From Lachnospiraceae bacterium (GTDB taxonomy: Bacteria; Bacillota; Clostridia; Lachnospirales; Lachnospiraceae): 55,680 nt of DNA. This document shows positions 41,822-50,073 of the stretch, one piece after another; positions within the stretch are counted from its first letter, which is position 1; each line of letters starts with the position of its first letter. The DNA lies in assembly GCA_017446045.1 (NCBI GenBank), contig JAFSRP010000022.1, forward strand, positions 1 to 55,680, in the 5' to 3' direction. A program made the translations under genes and the position numbers. The notes under the pieces are model-generated. The model made no database searches. It was not told the DNA's origin and saw only the letters and a program-made list of their open reading frames with translations.

Positions 41822-42754
41822 ATGGCAAACATTTATAAGGGAACGCTGGGACTGATCGGCAACACACCGCTCGTAGAAGTGACGAATATTGAGAAAGAAC
41901 TCGGATTGGAAGCCATCGTGCTTGTTAAGCTTGAGTATTTTAATCCTGCCGGCAGCGTGAAGGACAGGATCGCGAAGGCAATGATCGAAGACGCGGAAGA
42001 GAAGGGATTGCTGAAGAAAGGCTCTGTCATCATTGAGCCTACCTCCGGAAATACCGGCATCGGTCTTGCATCCATTGCGGCAGCGAAAGGATACCGTATT
42101 ATCCTGACAATGCCGGAGACCATGAGCGTTGAGCGCCGGAATATCCTGAAAGCCTACGGTGCGGAGATCGTACTGACAGAGGGAGCAAAAGGGATGAAAG
42201 GAGCCATTGCAAAAGCAGAGGAACTTGCGAAGGAGATCCCCGGCGGCTTTATCCCCGGACAGTTTGTCAATCCGGCCAATCCGGCCGTCCACAAGGCGAC
42301 GACCGGTCCCGAGATCTGGAAGGATACGGACGGAAAGGTGGATATCTTTATCGCGGGCGTCGGCACCGGCGGAACATTGACCGGCACGGGCGAGTACCTG
42401 AAAGAACAGGATCCTTCCGTGAAGATCGTTGCCCTGGAACCGGCAGACTCGCCGGTACTTTCCGAAGGCAGGGCCGGTGCGCACAAGATCCAGGGCATTG
42501 GAGCAGGATTCGTACCTGCCGTGCTGAATACGAAGGTCTATGACGAAGTCTACAAGGCTTCCGGAGAAGAAGCTTTTGCCGCTGCGAAGCTTCTCGCGAA
42601 AAAGGAAGGGATCTCGGTAGGCATCAGCTCCGGCGCTTCACTTTCTGCAGCGCTGGAATATGCAAAGAAACCGGAAAATAAAGGCAAGGTGATCGTTGCC
42701 CTGCTGCCGGACAGCGGCGACCGCTACTATTCCACCCCGCTGTTTGGAGATTGA
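41822..42754 (+). CDS. cysK: Cysteine synthase (O-acetylserine sulfhydrylase)
   Basis: A 310-residue PLP enzyme that makes cysteine from O-acetylserine and sulfide. The PLP lysine lies in [21 protein letters not shown] binds the substrate carboxylate and [10 protein letters not shown] holds the cofactor phosphate. Length and motifs match CysK of Firmicutes. AAGAAGG precedes the ATG. It is controlled by the upstream promoter/operator and cysteine attenuator. Confidence 0.97.
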   Translation: MANIYKGTLGLIGNTPLVEVTNIEKELGLEAIVLVKLEYFNPAGSVKDRIAKAMIEDAEEKGLLKKGSVIIEPTSGNTGIGLASIAAAKGYRIILTMPETMSVERRNILKAYGAEIVLTEGAKGMKGAIAKAEELAKEIPGGFIPGQFVNPANPAVHKATTGPEIWKDTDGKVDIFIAGVGTGGTLTGTGEYLKEQDPSVKIVALEPADSPVLSEGRAGAHKIQGIGAGFVPAVLNTKVYDEVYKASGEEAFAAAKLLAKKEGISVGISSGASLSAALEYAKKPENKGKVIVALLPDSGDRYYSTPLFGD

Positions 42755-42795
42755 TAGCATACCTCCTAAATTTGGATATATTCTGCCGCTGACAA

Positions 42796-42828
42796 AGTGC
42801 GGCCGGTGACAATGGCCCCGGCCGCACT
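42796..42828 (+). promoter_or_regulatory. cysK-cysE intercistronic hairpin
   Basis: A perfect 11-bp GC-rich stem, AGTGCGGCCGG (42796-42806) with CCGGCCGCACT (42818-42828). No T-run follows, so it is more likely an RNA-stability or partial attenuation element than a terminator; cysE has no obvious promoter of its own. Confidence 0.55.
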
Positions 42829-42916
42829 GGATGCTGCAAAGAAGGAAGCATCTTTCACGAAAAGAAATCTGAACTGGTTTCATAATGAAACAGGGATCAA
42901 AACGGGAAAAGAGAAC

Positions 42917-43849
42917 ATGAGTACATATATTCAGGAGCACATGGCGGAGATCATTGCGGATATCACAGCGGACTATGACAAAGGCCGCGCGATCGATAAA
43001 CAGGACATATTCAGCCGGCCGGACCGCTATCAGGTCCGCGCGATCATCGACAAACTCAACCGCATCGTTTACGCAGGGTATTATGCTGACAGAACGTACC
43101 GCATCTACAACCTTGCCACCGCCATCGCGGCACTGACAGAAGATGTTGCCTACAACCTTCAGAAACAGATCGCGCTGGCCCTGCATTTCGATCCGGAGAT
43201 CCGCGGAAGCTCCTGCGCGGCGCTGCAGGCGAAGGCGGAAGAATACACGGTGCATTTTCTGAAAAAGCTTCCGGAGATCCGCGCCTATCTGGACAAAGAC
43301 GTCGAGGCGCTTTACCTGGGGGATCCCGCGGCGGAATCGAAGGATGCCGTTGTGATTGCTTATCCGGGCCTCTTTGCGATCTCGGTCCAGCGCTATGCCC
43401 ATGTGCTTTATCAGCTTGGTGTGCCGATCCTGCCGCGTGTCATGACGGAACATGCCCATAGCAGGACCGGTATCGATATCAATCCGGGCGCTAATATCGG
43501 TGAATATTTCTTTATCGATCACGGTACCGGCGTAGTGGTGGGTGAGACAACAGATATCGGCAATCATGTAAAGCTCTATCAGGGTGTTACGCTGGGCGCG
43601 CTCTCGACCCGTGAAGAACGGGGCCTGGTCGGGAAGAAACGCCATCCTACTATTGAAGATAATGTTACGATCTATTCCGGCGCTTCGATACTCGGAGGAG
43701 ATACTGTGATCGGGGAAGGCTCTATCATCGGAGGCAATGTGTTCCTGACACGGTCTATCCCGGCAGGAACGAGAGTATACGCCGTCGATCAGGAACTCCG
43801 TTTCAATGGGGTGTCCGGTGAGCTGTATTGCAGCGGCGCCGGCATATAA
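42917..43849 (+). CDS. cysE: Serine O-acetyltransferase
   Basis: A 310-residue enzyme giving O-acetylserine for CysK. The N-terminal 170 residues form the helical domain of the long bacterial SAT class. The C-terminal left-handed beta-helix is visible (IDINPGANIGEYFFIDHGTG, ETTDIGNHVKLYQGVTLGA, KRHPTIEDNVTIYSGASILG). The start ATG 42917 follows GGGAAAAGAG; a longer in-frame start would cover the intercistronic hairpin and shows no domain. The protein ends without an obvious CysK-binding Ile tail beyond GAGI. Confidence 0.94.
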   Translation: MSTYIQEHMAEIIADITADYDKGRAIDKQDIFSRPDRYQVRAIIDKLNRIVYAGYYADRTYRIYNLATAIAALTEDVAYNLQKQIALALHFDPEIRGSSCAALQAKAEEYTVHFLKKLPEIRAYLDKDVEALYLGDPAAESKDAVVIAYPGLFAISVQRYAHVLYQLGVPILPRVMTEHAHSRTGIDINPGANIGEYFFIDHGTGVVVGETTDIGNHVKLYQGVTLGALSTREERGLVGKKRHPTIEDNVTIYSGASILGGDTVIGEGSIIGGNVFLTRSIPAGTRVYAVDQELRFNGVSGELYCSGAGI

Positions 43850-43895
43850 AGAGTACCCGGGTACGGCGGATAAGCCACCGGACATATGAGCGAAA

Positions 43896-43936
43896 AAACG
43901 GCTGACGTTTCGCATTACGCGATCCGTCAGCCGTTT
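43896..43936. terminator. Bidirectional terminator between cysE and iscU
   Basis: AAACGGCTGACG (43896-43907) and CGTCAGCCGTTT (43925-43936) form a 12-bp perfect stem preceded by an A-run. It serves convergent transcription of cysE (+) and iscSU (-). Confidence 0.85.
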
Positions 43937-43958
43937 GGTCTATCCATATGTGTTTGAC

Positions 43959-44348
43959 TCAGTTCGAGGCTTTTTCCGGGTGTTTACTGTAGTAGTCTTC
44001 GAGAGCTGCCTGTATCGCTTCTTCCGCAAGGACAGAACAGTGCATCTTATAAGCGGGAAGACCGTCCAGTGCTTCCGCCACTGCCTTATTGGTGAGCTGC
44101 ATTGCCTCTGCGATCGGCTTGCCCTTGATCAGCTCGGTCGCCATGGAACTGGATGCGATCGCGCTGCCGCAGCCGAAGGTCTCGAATTTCACATCGCTGA
44201 TCACATCGTCATCCACCTTCAGGTACATTTTCATAATGTCGCCGCATTTGGCGTTGCCTGCCTCTCCGATGCCGTCCGCGTCTTCGATCACGCCGACATT
44301 TCTGGGATTGCGGAAATGATCCATTACTTTTTCACTGTATAATGCCAT
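43959..44348 (-). CDS. iscU: Fe-S cluster scaffold IscU (NifU N-terminal family)
   Basis: A 129-residue scaffold on which [2Fe-2S]/[4Fe-4S] clusters are built. The three ligand cysteines are in AKCGDIM, FGCGSAIA and MHCSVLAE, with the conserved Asp of CGD. The C-terminal region is typical of the stand-alone form. It follows iscS by 84 bp, where a small hairpin CGGATCA/TGATCCG (44388-44404) lies. Confidence 0.96.
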   Translation of the reverse strand: MALYSEKVMDHFRNPRNVGVIEDADGIGEAGNAKCGDIMKMYLKVDDDVISDVKFETFGCGSAIASSSMATELIKGKPIAEAMQLTNKAVAEALDGLPAYKMHCSVLAEEAIQAALEDYYSKHPEKASN

Positions 44349-44432
44349 CGTTATATCTCCTTATGCACTTTGCCTCAATATCTGCACCGGATCAGGGTGA
44401 TCCGTACCGGTTTTTAAATCAAGCCATATTTC

Positions 44433-45620
44433 TTACAGGATATGCGGTCTCTTTCCATCTTCAAGATCTCTCCAGAACGGCGAAAAACTGCGAAGATAGT
44501 CTACAACTTCCTGTACATTGCGGATCAGGTAATCCACTTCTTCCTCCGTGATGTCTTCGCCCAGCGTAAGCCGCAGGGACCCATGCGCCACATCATGCAC
44601 GCGCCCGATCGAGAGCAGCACATGGCTGGGATCCAGCGATCCGGAAGTGCAGGCGCTTCCTGACGAGGCGCTGATGCCCCGGTCATCCAGCAGGAGCAGA
44701 AGGGATTCACCTTCAATGCCTTCAAAGCAGAAGTTGACATTGCCCGGAAGCCGGTGCACGGCATCTCCGTTGAGAGCGGAATGCGGGATCTCCGAAAGCC
44801 CTTTGATCAGGCGGTCACGGAGAGCACTCTGATGCCTGGCATTCTCTGTCATATGACCGGCAGCTTCTTTCAGGGCGGCTGCCATTGCTGCGATACCGGG
44901 AACATTTTCTGTTCCTGCCCGTTTTCCCTTTTCCTGCGCTCCGCCTTCGATCAGGTTCGTCAGCGCAATTCCCTTACGCGCATACAGGAAGCCGACGCCT
45001 TTGGGGCCGTGATACTTATGCGCCGAGGATGACAGCATATCGATATGCATCGCCTTTACGTCAATGGGAAGATGCCCTGCTGCCTGCACTGCGTCTGTAT
45101 GGAACAGCACACCGTGCTTATGGCAGACCTCGCCGATCTCAGCGATGGGCTGGACAGTACCGATCTCGTTGTTTGCGAACATGATGGTTACCAGGCAGGT
45201 GTCCTCACGGATCGCTGCCTCCAATTCCTCAATGCGCACGATACCCTCTTCATGGACCGGCAGCAGAGTGACCTCATAGCCTTCCTGCTCCAGTTTATTC
45301 AATGTATGAAGGATCGCATGATGTTCGAAAGGAGTGGAGATGATGTGTTTCTTCCCTTTCTTCCGGCCTATCTCTGCCGCACTCCTTAAGGCCTGGTTGT
45401 CAGCCTCGCTGCCGCCGGAGGTGAAAAGGATCTCCTGAGGGTCGGCATTGATCACAGCCGCTATATCGGACCTCGCCTGTTCCAGCACTTCCTTTGCGCT
45501 CTGTCCGATGCTGTAAAGGCTGGACGGGTTTCCAAAGTCATTTTCCATAACAGCGACCATAGCGCTGATCGCCGTCGGGCTCATCTTTGTCGTTGCTGCA
45601 TTATCTGCATATACTTTCAT
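44433..45620 (-). CDS. iscS: Cysteine desulfurase IscS/NifS (group I)
   Basis: A 395-residue PLP enzyme supplying sulfur for Fe-S assembly. The PLP lysine is in SSSAHKYHGPKG. The catalytic cysteine is in SSGSACTSGSLDPSHVL, the long flexible loop of group I. AGGAGGAGC precedes the ATG. Transcribed with iscU from the promoter at 45699-45727, divergent from the Rrf2 regulator. Confidence 0.96.
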   Translation of the reverse strand: MKVYADNAATTKMSPTAISAMVAVMENDFGNPSSLYSIGQSAKEVLEQARSDIAAVINADPQEILFTSGGSEADNQALRSAAEIGRKKGKKHIISTPFEHHAILHTLNKLEQEGYEVTLLPVHEEGIVRIEELEAAIREDTCLVTIMFANNEIGTVQPIAEIGEVCHKHGVLFHTDAVQAAGHLPIDVKAMHIDMLSSSAHKYHGPKGVGFLYARKGIALTNLIEGGAQEKGKRAGTENVPGIAAMAAALKEAAGHMTENARHQSALRDRLIKGLSEIPHSALNGDAVHRLPGNVNFCFEGIEGESLLLLLDDRGISASSGSACTSGSLDPSHVLLSIGRVHDVAHGSLRLTLGEDITEEEVDYLIRNVQEVVDYLRSFSPFWRDLEDGKRPHIL

Positions 45621-45698
45621 TCGCTGCTGCTCCTCCTTATTCTGTCCGGGAGTCGGTGATGATGTGTGTCATGAACTTATTTGTCCTGACCCAGGGAG

Positions 45699-45727
45699 AT
45701 TATATAACTATTCACCCACTATGTCAA
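45699..45727 (-). promoter_or_regulatory. iscSU promoter with probable IscR/Rrf2 operator
   Basis: On the minus strand, consensus -35 TTGACA (45727-45722), a 17-bp spacer TAGTGGGTGAATAGTTA and -10 TATAAT (45704-45699). The spacer is shared with the cysK promoter, with most differences being G/A. The block would be bound and repressed by the adjacent Rrf2 protein when Fe-S supply is sufficient (inference). Confidence 0.78.
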
Positions 45728-45751
45728 TAGGTATTAAATCAATAAGAATAC

Positions 45752-45793
45752 TTGCTTCATGGAATTGCCCTGTGGTATAATAGGTGAATCGAA
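45752..45793 (+). promoter_or_regulatory. iscR promoter with partial operator
   Basis: -35 TTGCTT (45752-45757), 18 bp, -10 TATAAT (45776-45781). ATAATAGGTGAATCG, overlapping the -10 and start of transcription, resembles part of the cysK/iscS operator (ATAGTGGGTGAATAG), consistent with autoregulation. Confidence 0.6.
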
Positions 45794-45840
45794 TCCGGAT
45801 AGAACACGAAGGAAGTTCTGTGTTTTGGAAAGGGGAGAAT

Positions 45841-46320
45841 ATGATCTCTACAAAAGGAAGATATGCGCTTCGGGTCATGATCGACCTGGCGGAGCAGGAG
45901 ATGCAGAATACGAGTAATGGGCACAGCGATACGATCGGTGGCGTTGATGATGCTGGCAGTTCGCCTTTGAATGAAAGAGAATATATCCCTCTGAAGGATG
46001 TGGCAAAACGTCAGGGGATTTCCAAAAAATATCTGGAGATCATTGTTAAGGATCTGGTATCGGGAGGCCTAGTCCGCGGTGTCAGTGGCAAAGGCGGCGG
46101 ATATCAGCTCTGCCGGAGACCGGAGGAGTATCCGGTCGGCGAGATCATTGAGTGCATGGAGGGTCCGCTCGCTCCGGTGTCCTGCCTGCTGGGAGATACT
46201 GTAAACTGCCCGAGGGCGGCCACCTGCCAGACGCTCCCTTTATGGGAGGAATATGACCGGCTCGTGCATGATTTCTTTTACAGCAAAAAGCTCAGTGACC
46301 TGGTCGGACAGAAGCCCTGA
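45841..46320 (+). CDS. iscR: Rrf2/IscR-family transcriptional regulator
   Basis: A 159-residue winged-helix repressor. MISTKGRYALRVMIDLA is the canonical Rrf2 N-terminus; ISKKYLEIIVKDLVSGGLVRG and GKGGGYQL give the recognition helix and wing. Three cysteines in SCLLGDTVNC...ATC could bind a [2Fe-2S] cluster as in IscR, with spacing C-x7-C-x5-C. A CymR-like cysteine regulator is the alternative. The start follows GGGAG; an upstream in-frame stretch has no homology. An insertion of Gly/Asn/Ser residues after position 20 is unusual. Confidence 0.93.
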   Translation: MISTKGRYALRVMIDLAEQEMQNTSNGHSDTIGGVDDAGSSPLNEREYIPLKDVAKRQGISKKYLEIIVKDLVSGGLVRGVSGKGGGYQLCRRPEEYPVGEIIECMEGPLAPVSCLLGDTVNCPRAATCQTLPLWEEYDRLVHDFFYSKKLSDLVGQKP

Positions 46321-46340
46321 TTCTGATAGTAGGAGAATAT

Positions 46341-46367
46341 AAAGCCATGGGAGGTTCCCATGGCTTT
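46341..46367. terminator. Bidirectional terminator after iscR
   Basis: AAAGCCATGGGA (46341-46352) and TCCCATGGCTTT (46356-46367) form a perfect 12-bp stem with a 3-nt loop, followed by TTTG. It separates iscR from the convergent surface-protein gene. Confidence 0.85.
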
Positions 46368-46409
46368 TTGTGTGCGCTTTTATGTGAATGTCAGGTTATA
46401 CGATATCGA

Positions 46410-47411
46410 TCAATAATAGCATTCGCCGGCTGCGTTGATCGGCCAGCCGTTGACAACGGTGTTGGTGACCATCCTGCCGTCGCCGCCCACATAGTACCAG
46501 ATGTGGGTATTGCTCCGGCTCTGGATCCACTGATTGACGAGCATGTCACCGTCGCTGCCGACATAGTACCAGGCATCGGTCTGGACCCACTGGTTGGCAG
46601 CCATGTTGCCGGCACCGTCGAAGTAGTACCATTTTCCGTTGATCATCTCCCAGCAGTTGACAGCATAGGTGCCGTTTGGACGCATATACTTCCAGATACC
46701 GCCGTGATTCTGCCAGCCGACATTCGCGCCCGGCCCCGGAACAGTCGCAGGGGAACCGCCCGGTCCCGACGCGCCGCCGATGGATGAACCGCTGCCCGAA
46801 CTGCTGTTTGAACGGATCCGGCTCAGGGTATTGGAGTCAACGTAAACGTAGTTGGAATCGCAGACATCTGTATAGCCGCCGCTCCACTTTCCCTTTACGG
46901 TAAAGTAATAATCGCCGGTCTTATTGGCATTGGCGATCGATTCCGTGAAGTCCACGCTCTTGCCGCCGTTAGAGGTTTTGGAGGTCACTTTGTGGCCGTC
47001 GCGGTAGAGGTTGACGGTATACTTGCCGCTGGACTGGTAGTCTGCGTCCCAGTGCGCGATGAAGTGAGTATTGCTGTTGCCCCAGTAAGCATCATTGACC
47101 GTCGACCCGGCATATTTGTTGGTGGAAGAGGACTTCTTGCCGGAGGAACTCTTTGAAGAGCTGTAATAAAGGGCCTTGAACTCCGTTTCCGTAAGCTGTG
47201 CGTATTCCTCGTCGATGACATTGCCCCTGGAATCATACCAGGTGATGGAACTGCCGCGCGCGTTATACTCGACTTTGCTTCCGTCATTATAACGGACCAC
47301 AGCGCCGTTGCCGGTGGAACTGTAAGTGTCGGCAAAGGTGAGCTGCGCCATGGACAGGGCCAACATGACGCCTGTGACAGCAAGTACAGCCAGTTTTTTG
47401 GTGATCTTCAT
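46410..47411 (-). CDS. Secreted protein with C-terminal cell-wall-binding repeats
   Basis: A 333-residue surface protein. Signal peptide 1-27 (LTFADTY). A middle beta-domain of about 70-195 (TVNDAYWGNSNTHFIAHW, GKYTVNLYRDGHKV, GDYYFTVKGKWSGGYTD) is followed by a Ser/Gly/Pro linker. The C-terminus contains aromatic cell-wall-binding repeats (GTYAVNCWEMINGKWYYFDG, AWYYVGSDGDMLVNQWIQ, IWYYVGGDGRM), as in choline/teichoic-acid-binding proteins of Firmicutes. AAGGAGATAC precedes the ATG. Function of the middle domain is unknown. Confidence 0.85.
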   Translation of the reverse strand: MKITKKLAVLAVTGVMLALSMAQLTFADTYSSTGNGAVVRYNDGSKVEYNARGSSITWYDSRGNVIDEEYAQLTETEFKALYYSSSKSSSGKKSSSTNKYAGSTVNDAYWGNSNTHFIAHWDADYQSSGKYTVNLYRDGHKVTSKTSNGGKSVDFTESIANANKTGDYYFTVKGKWSGGYTDVCDSNYVYVDSNTLSRIRSNSSSGSGSSIGGASGPGGSPATVPGPGANVGWQNHGGIWKYMRPNGTYAVNCWEMINGKWYYFDGAGNMAANQWVQTDAWYYVGSDGDMLVNQWIQSRSNTHIWYYVGGDGRMVTNTVVNGWPINAAGECYY

Positions 47412-47559
47412 ATGCCTTGTATCTCCTTTCTATGAAAAGGCGGGATCCTCCCGGACTCTGCAATGCGGTCCGGACTCCGCATATGTTTTAATCGAAGACG
47501 ATCATTTCCTGTTTACCAGTATAGAGCAAATCCGGTTTCTTGAAAACCACGCTTCACGG

Positions 47560-47588
47560 ATCGTAATAGTTATTAAAGAATTTGTAAA
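47560..47588 (-). promoter_or_regulatory. Promoter of the cell-wall-binding protein gene
   Basis: On the minus strand, TTTACA (47588-47583), a 17-bp spacer and TACGAT (47565-47560), giving a leader of about 140 nt. The rest of the 296-bp spacer 47412-47707 holds no supported gene. Confidence 0.5.
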
Positions 47589-47707
47589 AGTTCGCCCGGG
47601 GCAGGATGCATGGGGCTATTTTCTCCGCACAAAGATGCACGGATGGACATGTTTATGATATGATACGATCAGAAGGTTTTACGGTTAAAACAGCGGAGGA
47701 CTGCGCA

Positions 47708-47932
47708 ATGAAAAAAGCCATTTTTATCATTGGGATCATTCTGGTCATCACGGCAGTGACCTGCTTTGGCCTGAGTCTGTTTTTTGACTGGGTAGGCGGG
47801 TCCGTGATGGATGCCTCGAATGATTTCTATCATAACGCTTATGTACGATATACGATCTGCAGGAACCTGGCGATCGGCCTGGGCATCCCCGGCGCGATAC
47901 TGCTTGCAGTCCGCTTTTTCGTGCTGAAGTGA
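47708..47932 (+). CDS. Small two-helix membrane protein
   Basis: A 74-residue protein with two hydrophobic helices (about 4-26 and 52-71) joined by a short polar loop. CGGAGG before the ATG supports the start. No family recognised. It lies 52 bp before the ACT-domain gene and may be co-transcribed with it. Confidence 0.7.
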   Translation: MKKAIFIIGIILVITAVTCFGLSLFFDWVGGSVMDASNDFYHNAYVRYTICRNLAIGLGIPGAILLAVRFFVLK

Positions 47933-47984
47933 AGGGACGTACAGCGCATGTCTGGTCAGCGCAGTATCTTCGAGTGAGGGCAGA

Positions 47985-48353
47985 ATGATGGAATTGAAAA
48001 AACTGTCATATGATCTGACGGTATGCAAACTATCCGGCCTGGACGGTATCGGGCTGGAGGACGAGTTTTATTTTATCGGAAAGACCGATGAAGAGATCTC
48101 ACTGGTGTGCAGGACGGAACACACACCGGATAATACCATAGAGCGGGAAGACGGATGGAAGGCGTTCCGCATTGAGGGTGTCCTGGATTTTTCTCTCATC
48201 GGGATCCTTTCGGGGATCACGGCAGTCCTTGCTGACCATAAGATCGGGATATTTGCTGTTTCTACCTACAACACAGACTATATCCTTGTAAAAGCAGACT
48301 GCTTTGACAGAGCAATGCAGGTGCTCGCCGGGGCGGGATATACGGTGGTTTAA
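47985..48353 (+). CDS. ACT-domain (CASTOR/ACT_7-type) protein
   Basis: A 122-residue protein related to the paired ACT domains of CASTOR-like amino-acid sensors (LTVCKLSGLDGI; FSLIGILSGITAVLADHKIGIFAVSTYNTDYILVKAD). Such stand-alone ACT proteins bind small ligands, often amino acids, in the cytoplasm. Ligand unknown. An alternate start at the second Met is possible. 30 bp separate it from the CotH-like gene. Confidence 0.87.
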   Translation: MMELKKLSYDLTVCKLSGLDGIGLEDEFYFIGKTDEEISLVCRTEHTPDNTIEREDGWKAFRIEGVLDFSLIGILSGITAVLADHKIGIFAVSTYNTDYILVKADCFDRAMQVLAGAGYTVV

Positions 48354-48383
48354 CGAAAAGTACAGAAGACAGACGATAAACGG

Positions 48384-49955
48384 ATGAGGCATGTTATGAG
48401 ACCAAAGAGCAGGATAGTTATGGCAGTGATCACTGCAGCGATATTCGGGATGCTGGTCACAGGCGGGTGCAGCGCTGCAGGAGCGGCACAGACAGAAGCA
48501 GCGCAGCCTGCAGAGATCAGGACGGAAGCTGCGGAAGAAACGGCAGCGGTGACGGAAGCTGAGGAAGCAGAAACAGAAGCCCCGGAACCGGCTGCGGAGA
48601 CGGACGGGACGGCTGCAGAAACTGCGGCAGCTGACACGGAAACGGATGTGTACGGCGGTGGAATTTTTGACACATCTGTCGTTCACCGGATCGATATCAG
48701 GATCGCGCCCGATGACTGGGCCGATCTGCTGGAAAATCCCGCGGAGAAGACCAAGTACAAATCTGATATTACGATCGACGGGGAGGAGATAGAGAATGTT
48801 TCCTGCTCCACAAAGGGCAATTCCAGCCTGATCTTTGCCCGGGACAGATTCGGGAATGGCCGCTACAGCCTGAAGATCAATTTCGGAAAGTTTGAGAAGG
48901 GCAGGAGTTTTCACGGGCTGAGGAAGATCAATCTGAATAATATCTTCGATGATTCCACCTATATGAAGGATTACCTGTGCTACACGATGTTCCGCCGGGC
49001 CGGTGTCGACGCGCCGTACTGCAGCTATGCCTGGCTGACTATCAACGGTGCGGATCACGGTCTGTTCATGATCGTGGAAGAGATCGATGAGAGCTACCTC
49101 AGCCGGACAGGGCAGGACGATGCTGTCCTTTATAAACCTGACAGCGACAAACTTGCAGCCGGCGGGGAAGAAATGGCCAGGGTCATCCAAAACGGTGTTC
49201 AGGCGGAGGACTACGGAGAAGGGGCTGAGCTGGGATACCGGGGCGACAGCATTGAGGATTATCCGGCGATTTTCAAAAATGCGGAAACGGATGCTGATGA
49301 TGACGACAAGCTGCGGGTCATTGAGGCGCTGAAAGGTCTTTCTGAAGGCAAAGATCCCGAAAAATATCTGTATACGGACGAGATCATTCGCTACTTCGCT
49401 GTCCAGAGTTTCGTCATGAACTTCGACTGCTACACCGGTCCGATGCTGCATAATTATTATCTTCTGGAAAATGGCGGCAGGCTGGCGATGCTGCCCTGGG
49501 ACTACAACGGGGCCTTCGGTGTCTTCTGGCAGCATATCGGGGGAGAACCGATGGATGCGACGGCATTTGCCAATATGGGGATCGATACACCGCTTCTCGG
49601 GTCTGTGGAAGAGCAGCGGCCCATGTGGAAATGGATCGCGGATAATGATTCGTTCCTGGAGAAGTACCACCGTGCAATGGACGGATTCCTGGCAGATTAT
49701 ATGGAGAGCGGGGCGTTTGAAGACGAAACCGATGCTTTGTTTGAGCTTCTGCTTCCTTACGTGGAGAAAGATCCGACCGCGTTCGTCAGCGCTGACCGGT
49801 ACACCTCTTCCTGTAAAGCGCTGCGTTCTTTCTGTCTGCTGAGGGCGGAAAGCGTCCGACGTCAGCTGGACGGTGATCTGGCTGCAAAGACCAAAGACCA
49901 GTCGCCCGATGACAGGGTCGACGCTTCCATGATAACGATCGACGATATCTCTTAA
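48384..49955 (+). CDS. CotH-kinase family lipoprotein
   Basis: A 523-residue exported protein. The signal peptide ends in lipobox VTGGC (about C29), followed by an Ala/Glu/Thr-rich linker (32-90). The CotH kinase domain covers about 95-480: VHRIDIRIAPDDWADLLENP, CSTKGNSS, YSLKINFGKF, FHGLRKINLNNIFDDSTYMKDYL, INGADHGLFMIVEEIDESYL, DYNGAFG. CotH proteins are atypical kinases, some phosphorylating spore-coat proteins; extracellular CotH proteins in gut bacteria are often linked to surface assemblies. A second ATG 12 bases in is a possible start. Confidence 0.9.
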   Translation: MRHVMRPKSRIVMAVITAAIFGMLVTGGCSAAGAAQTEAAQPAEIRTEAAEETAAVTEAEEAETEAPEPAAETDGTAAETAAADTETDVYGGGIFDTSVVHRIDIRIAPDDWADLLENPAEKTKYKSDITIDGEEIENVSCSTKGNSSLIFARDRFGNGRYSLKINFGKFEKGRSFHGLRKINLNNIFDDSTYMKDYLCYTMFRRAGVDAPYCSYAWLTINGADHGLFMIVEEIDESYLSRTGQDDAVLYKPDSDKLAAGGEEMARVIQNGVQAEDYGEGAELGYRGDSIEDYPAIFKNAETDADDDDKLRVIEALKGLSEGKDPEKYLYTDEIIRYFAVQSFVMNFDCYTGPMLHNYYLLENGGRLAMLPWDYNGAFGVFWQHIGGEPMDATAFANMGIDTPLLGSVEEQRPMWKWIADNDSFLEKYHRAMDGFLADYMESGAFEDETDALFELLLPYVEKDPTAFVSADRYTSSCKALRSFCLLRAESVRRQLDGDLAAKTKDQSPDDRVDASMITIDDIS

Positions 49956-50073
49956 AAGCTGCCCGTCATCCGGCTATAGACATTTTGAAAAATAGCCGTA
50001 ATGCGTGGGAATTCCAAAGAATTGGTTATATATGGCAGCTTGTGTCGGACGCGGCGATACAGGAGTAAGGACG

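Noticed and set aside
48099-49670. 523-codon antisense frame over the CotH gene
   Set aside because: Shadow frame with no recognisable features; sense frame matches the CotH family throughout.
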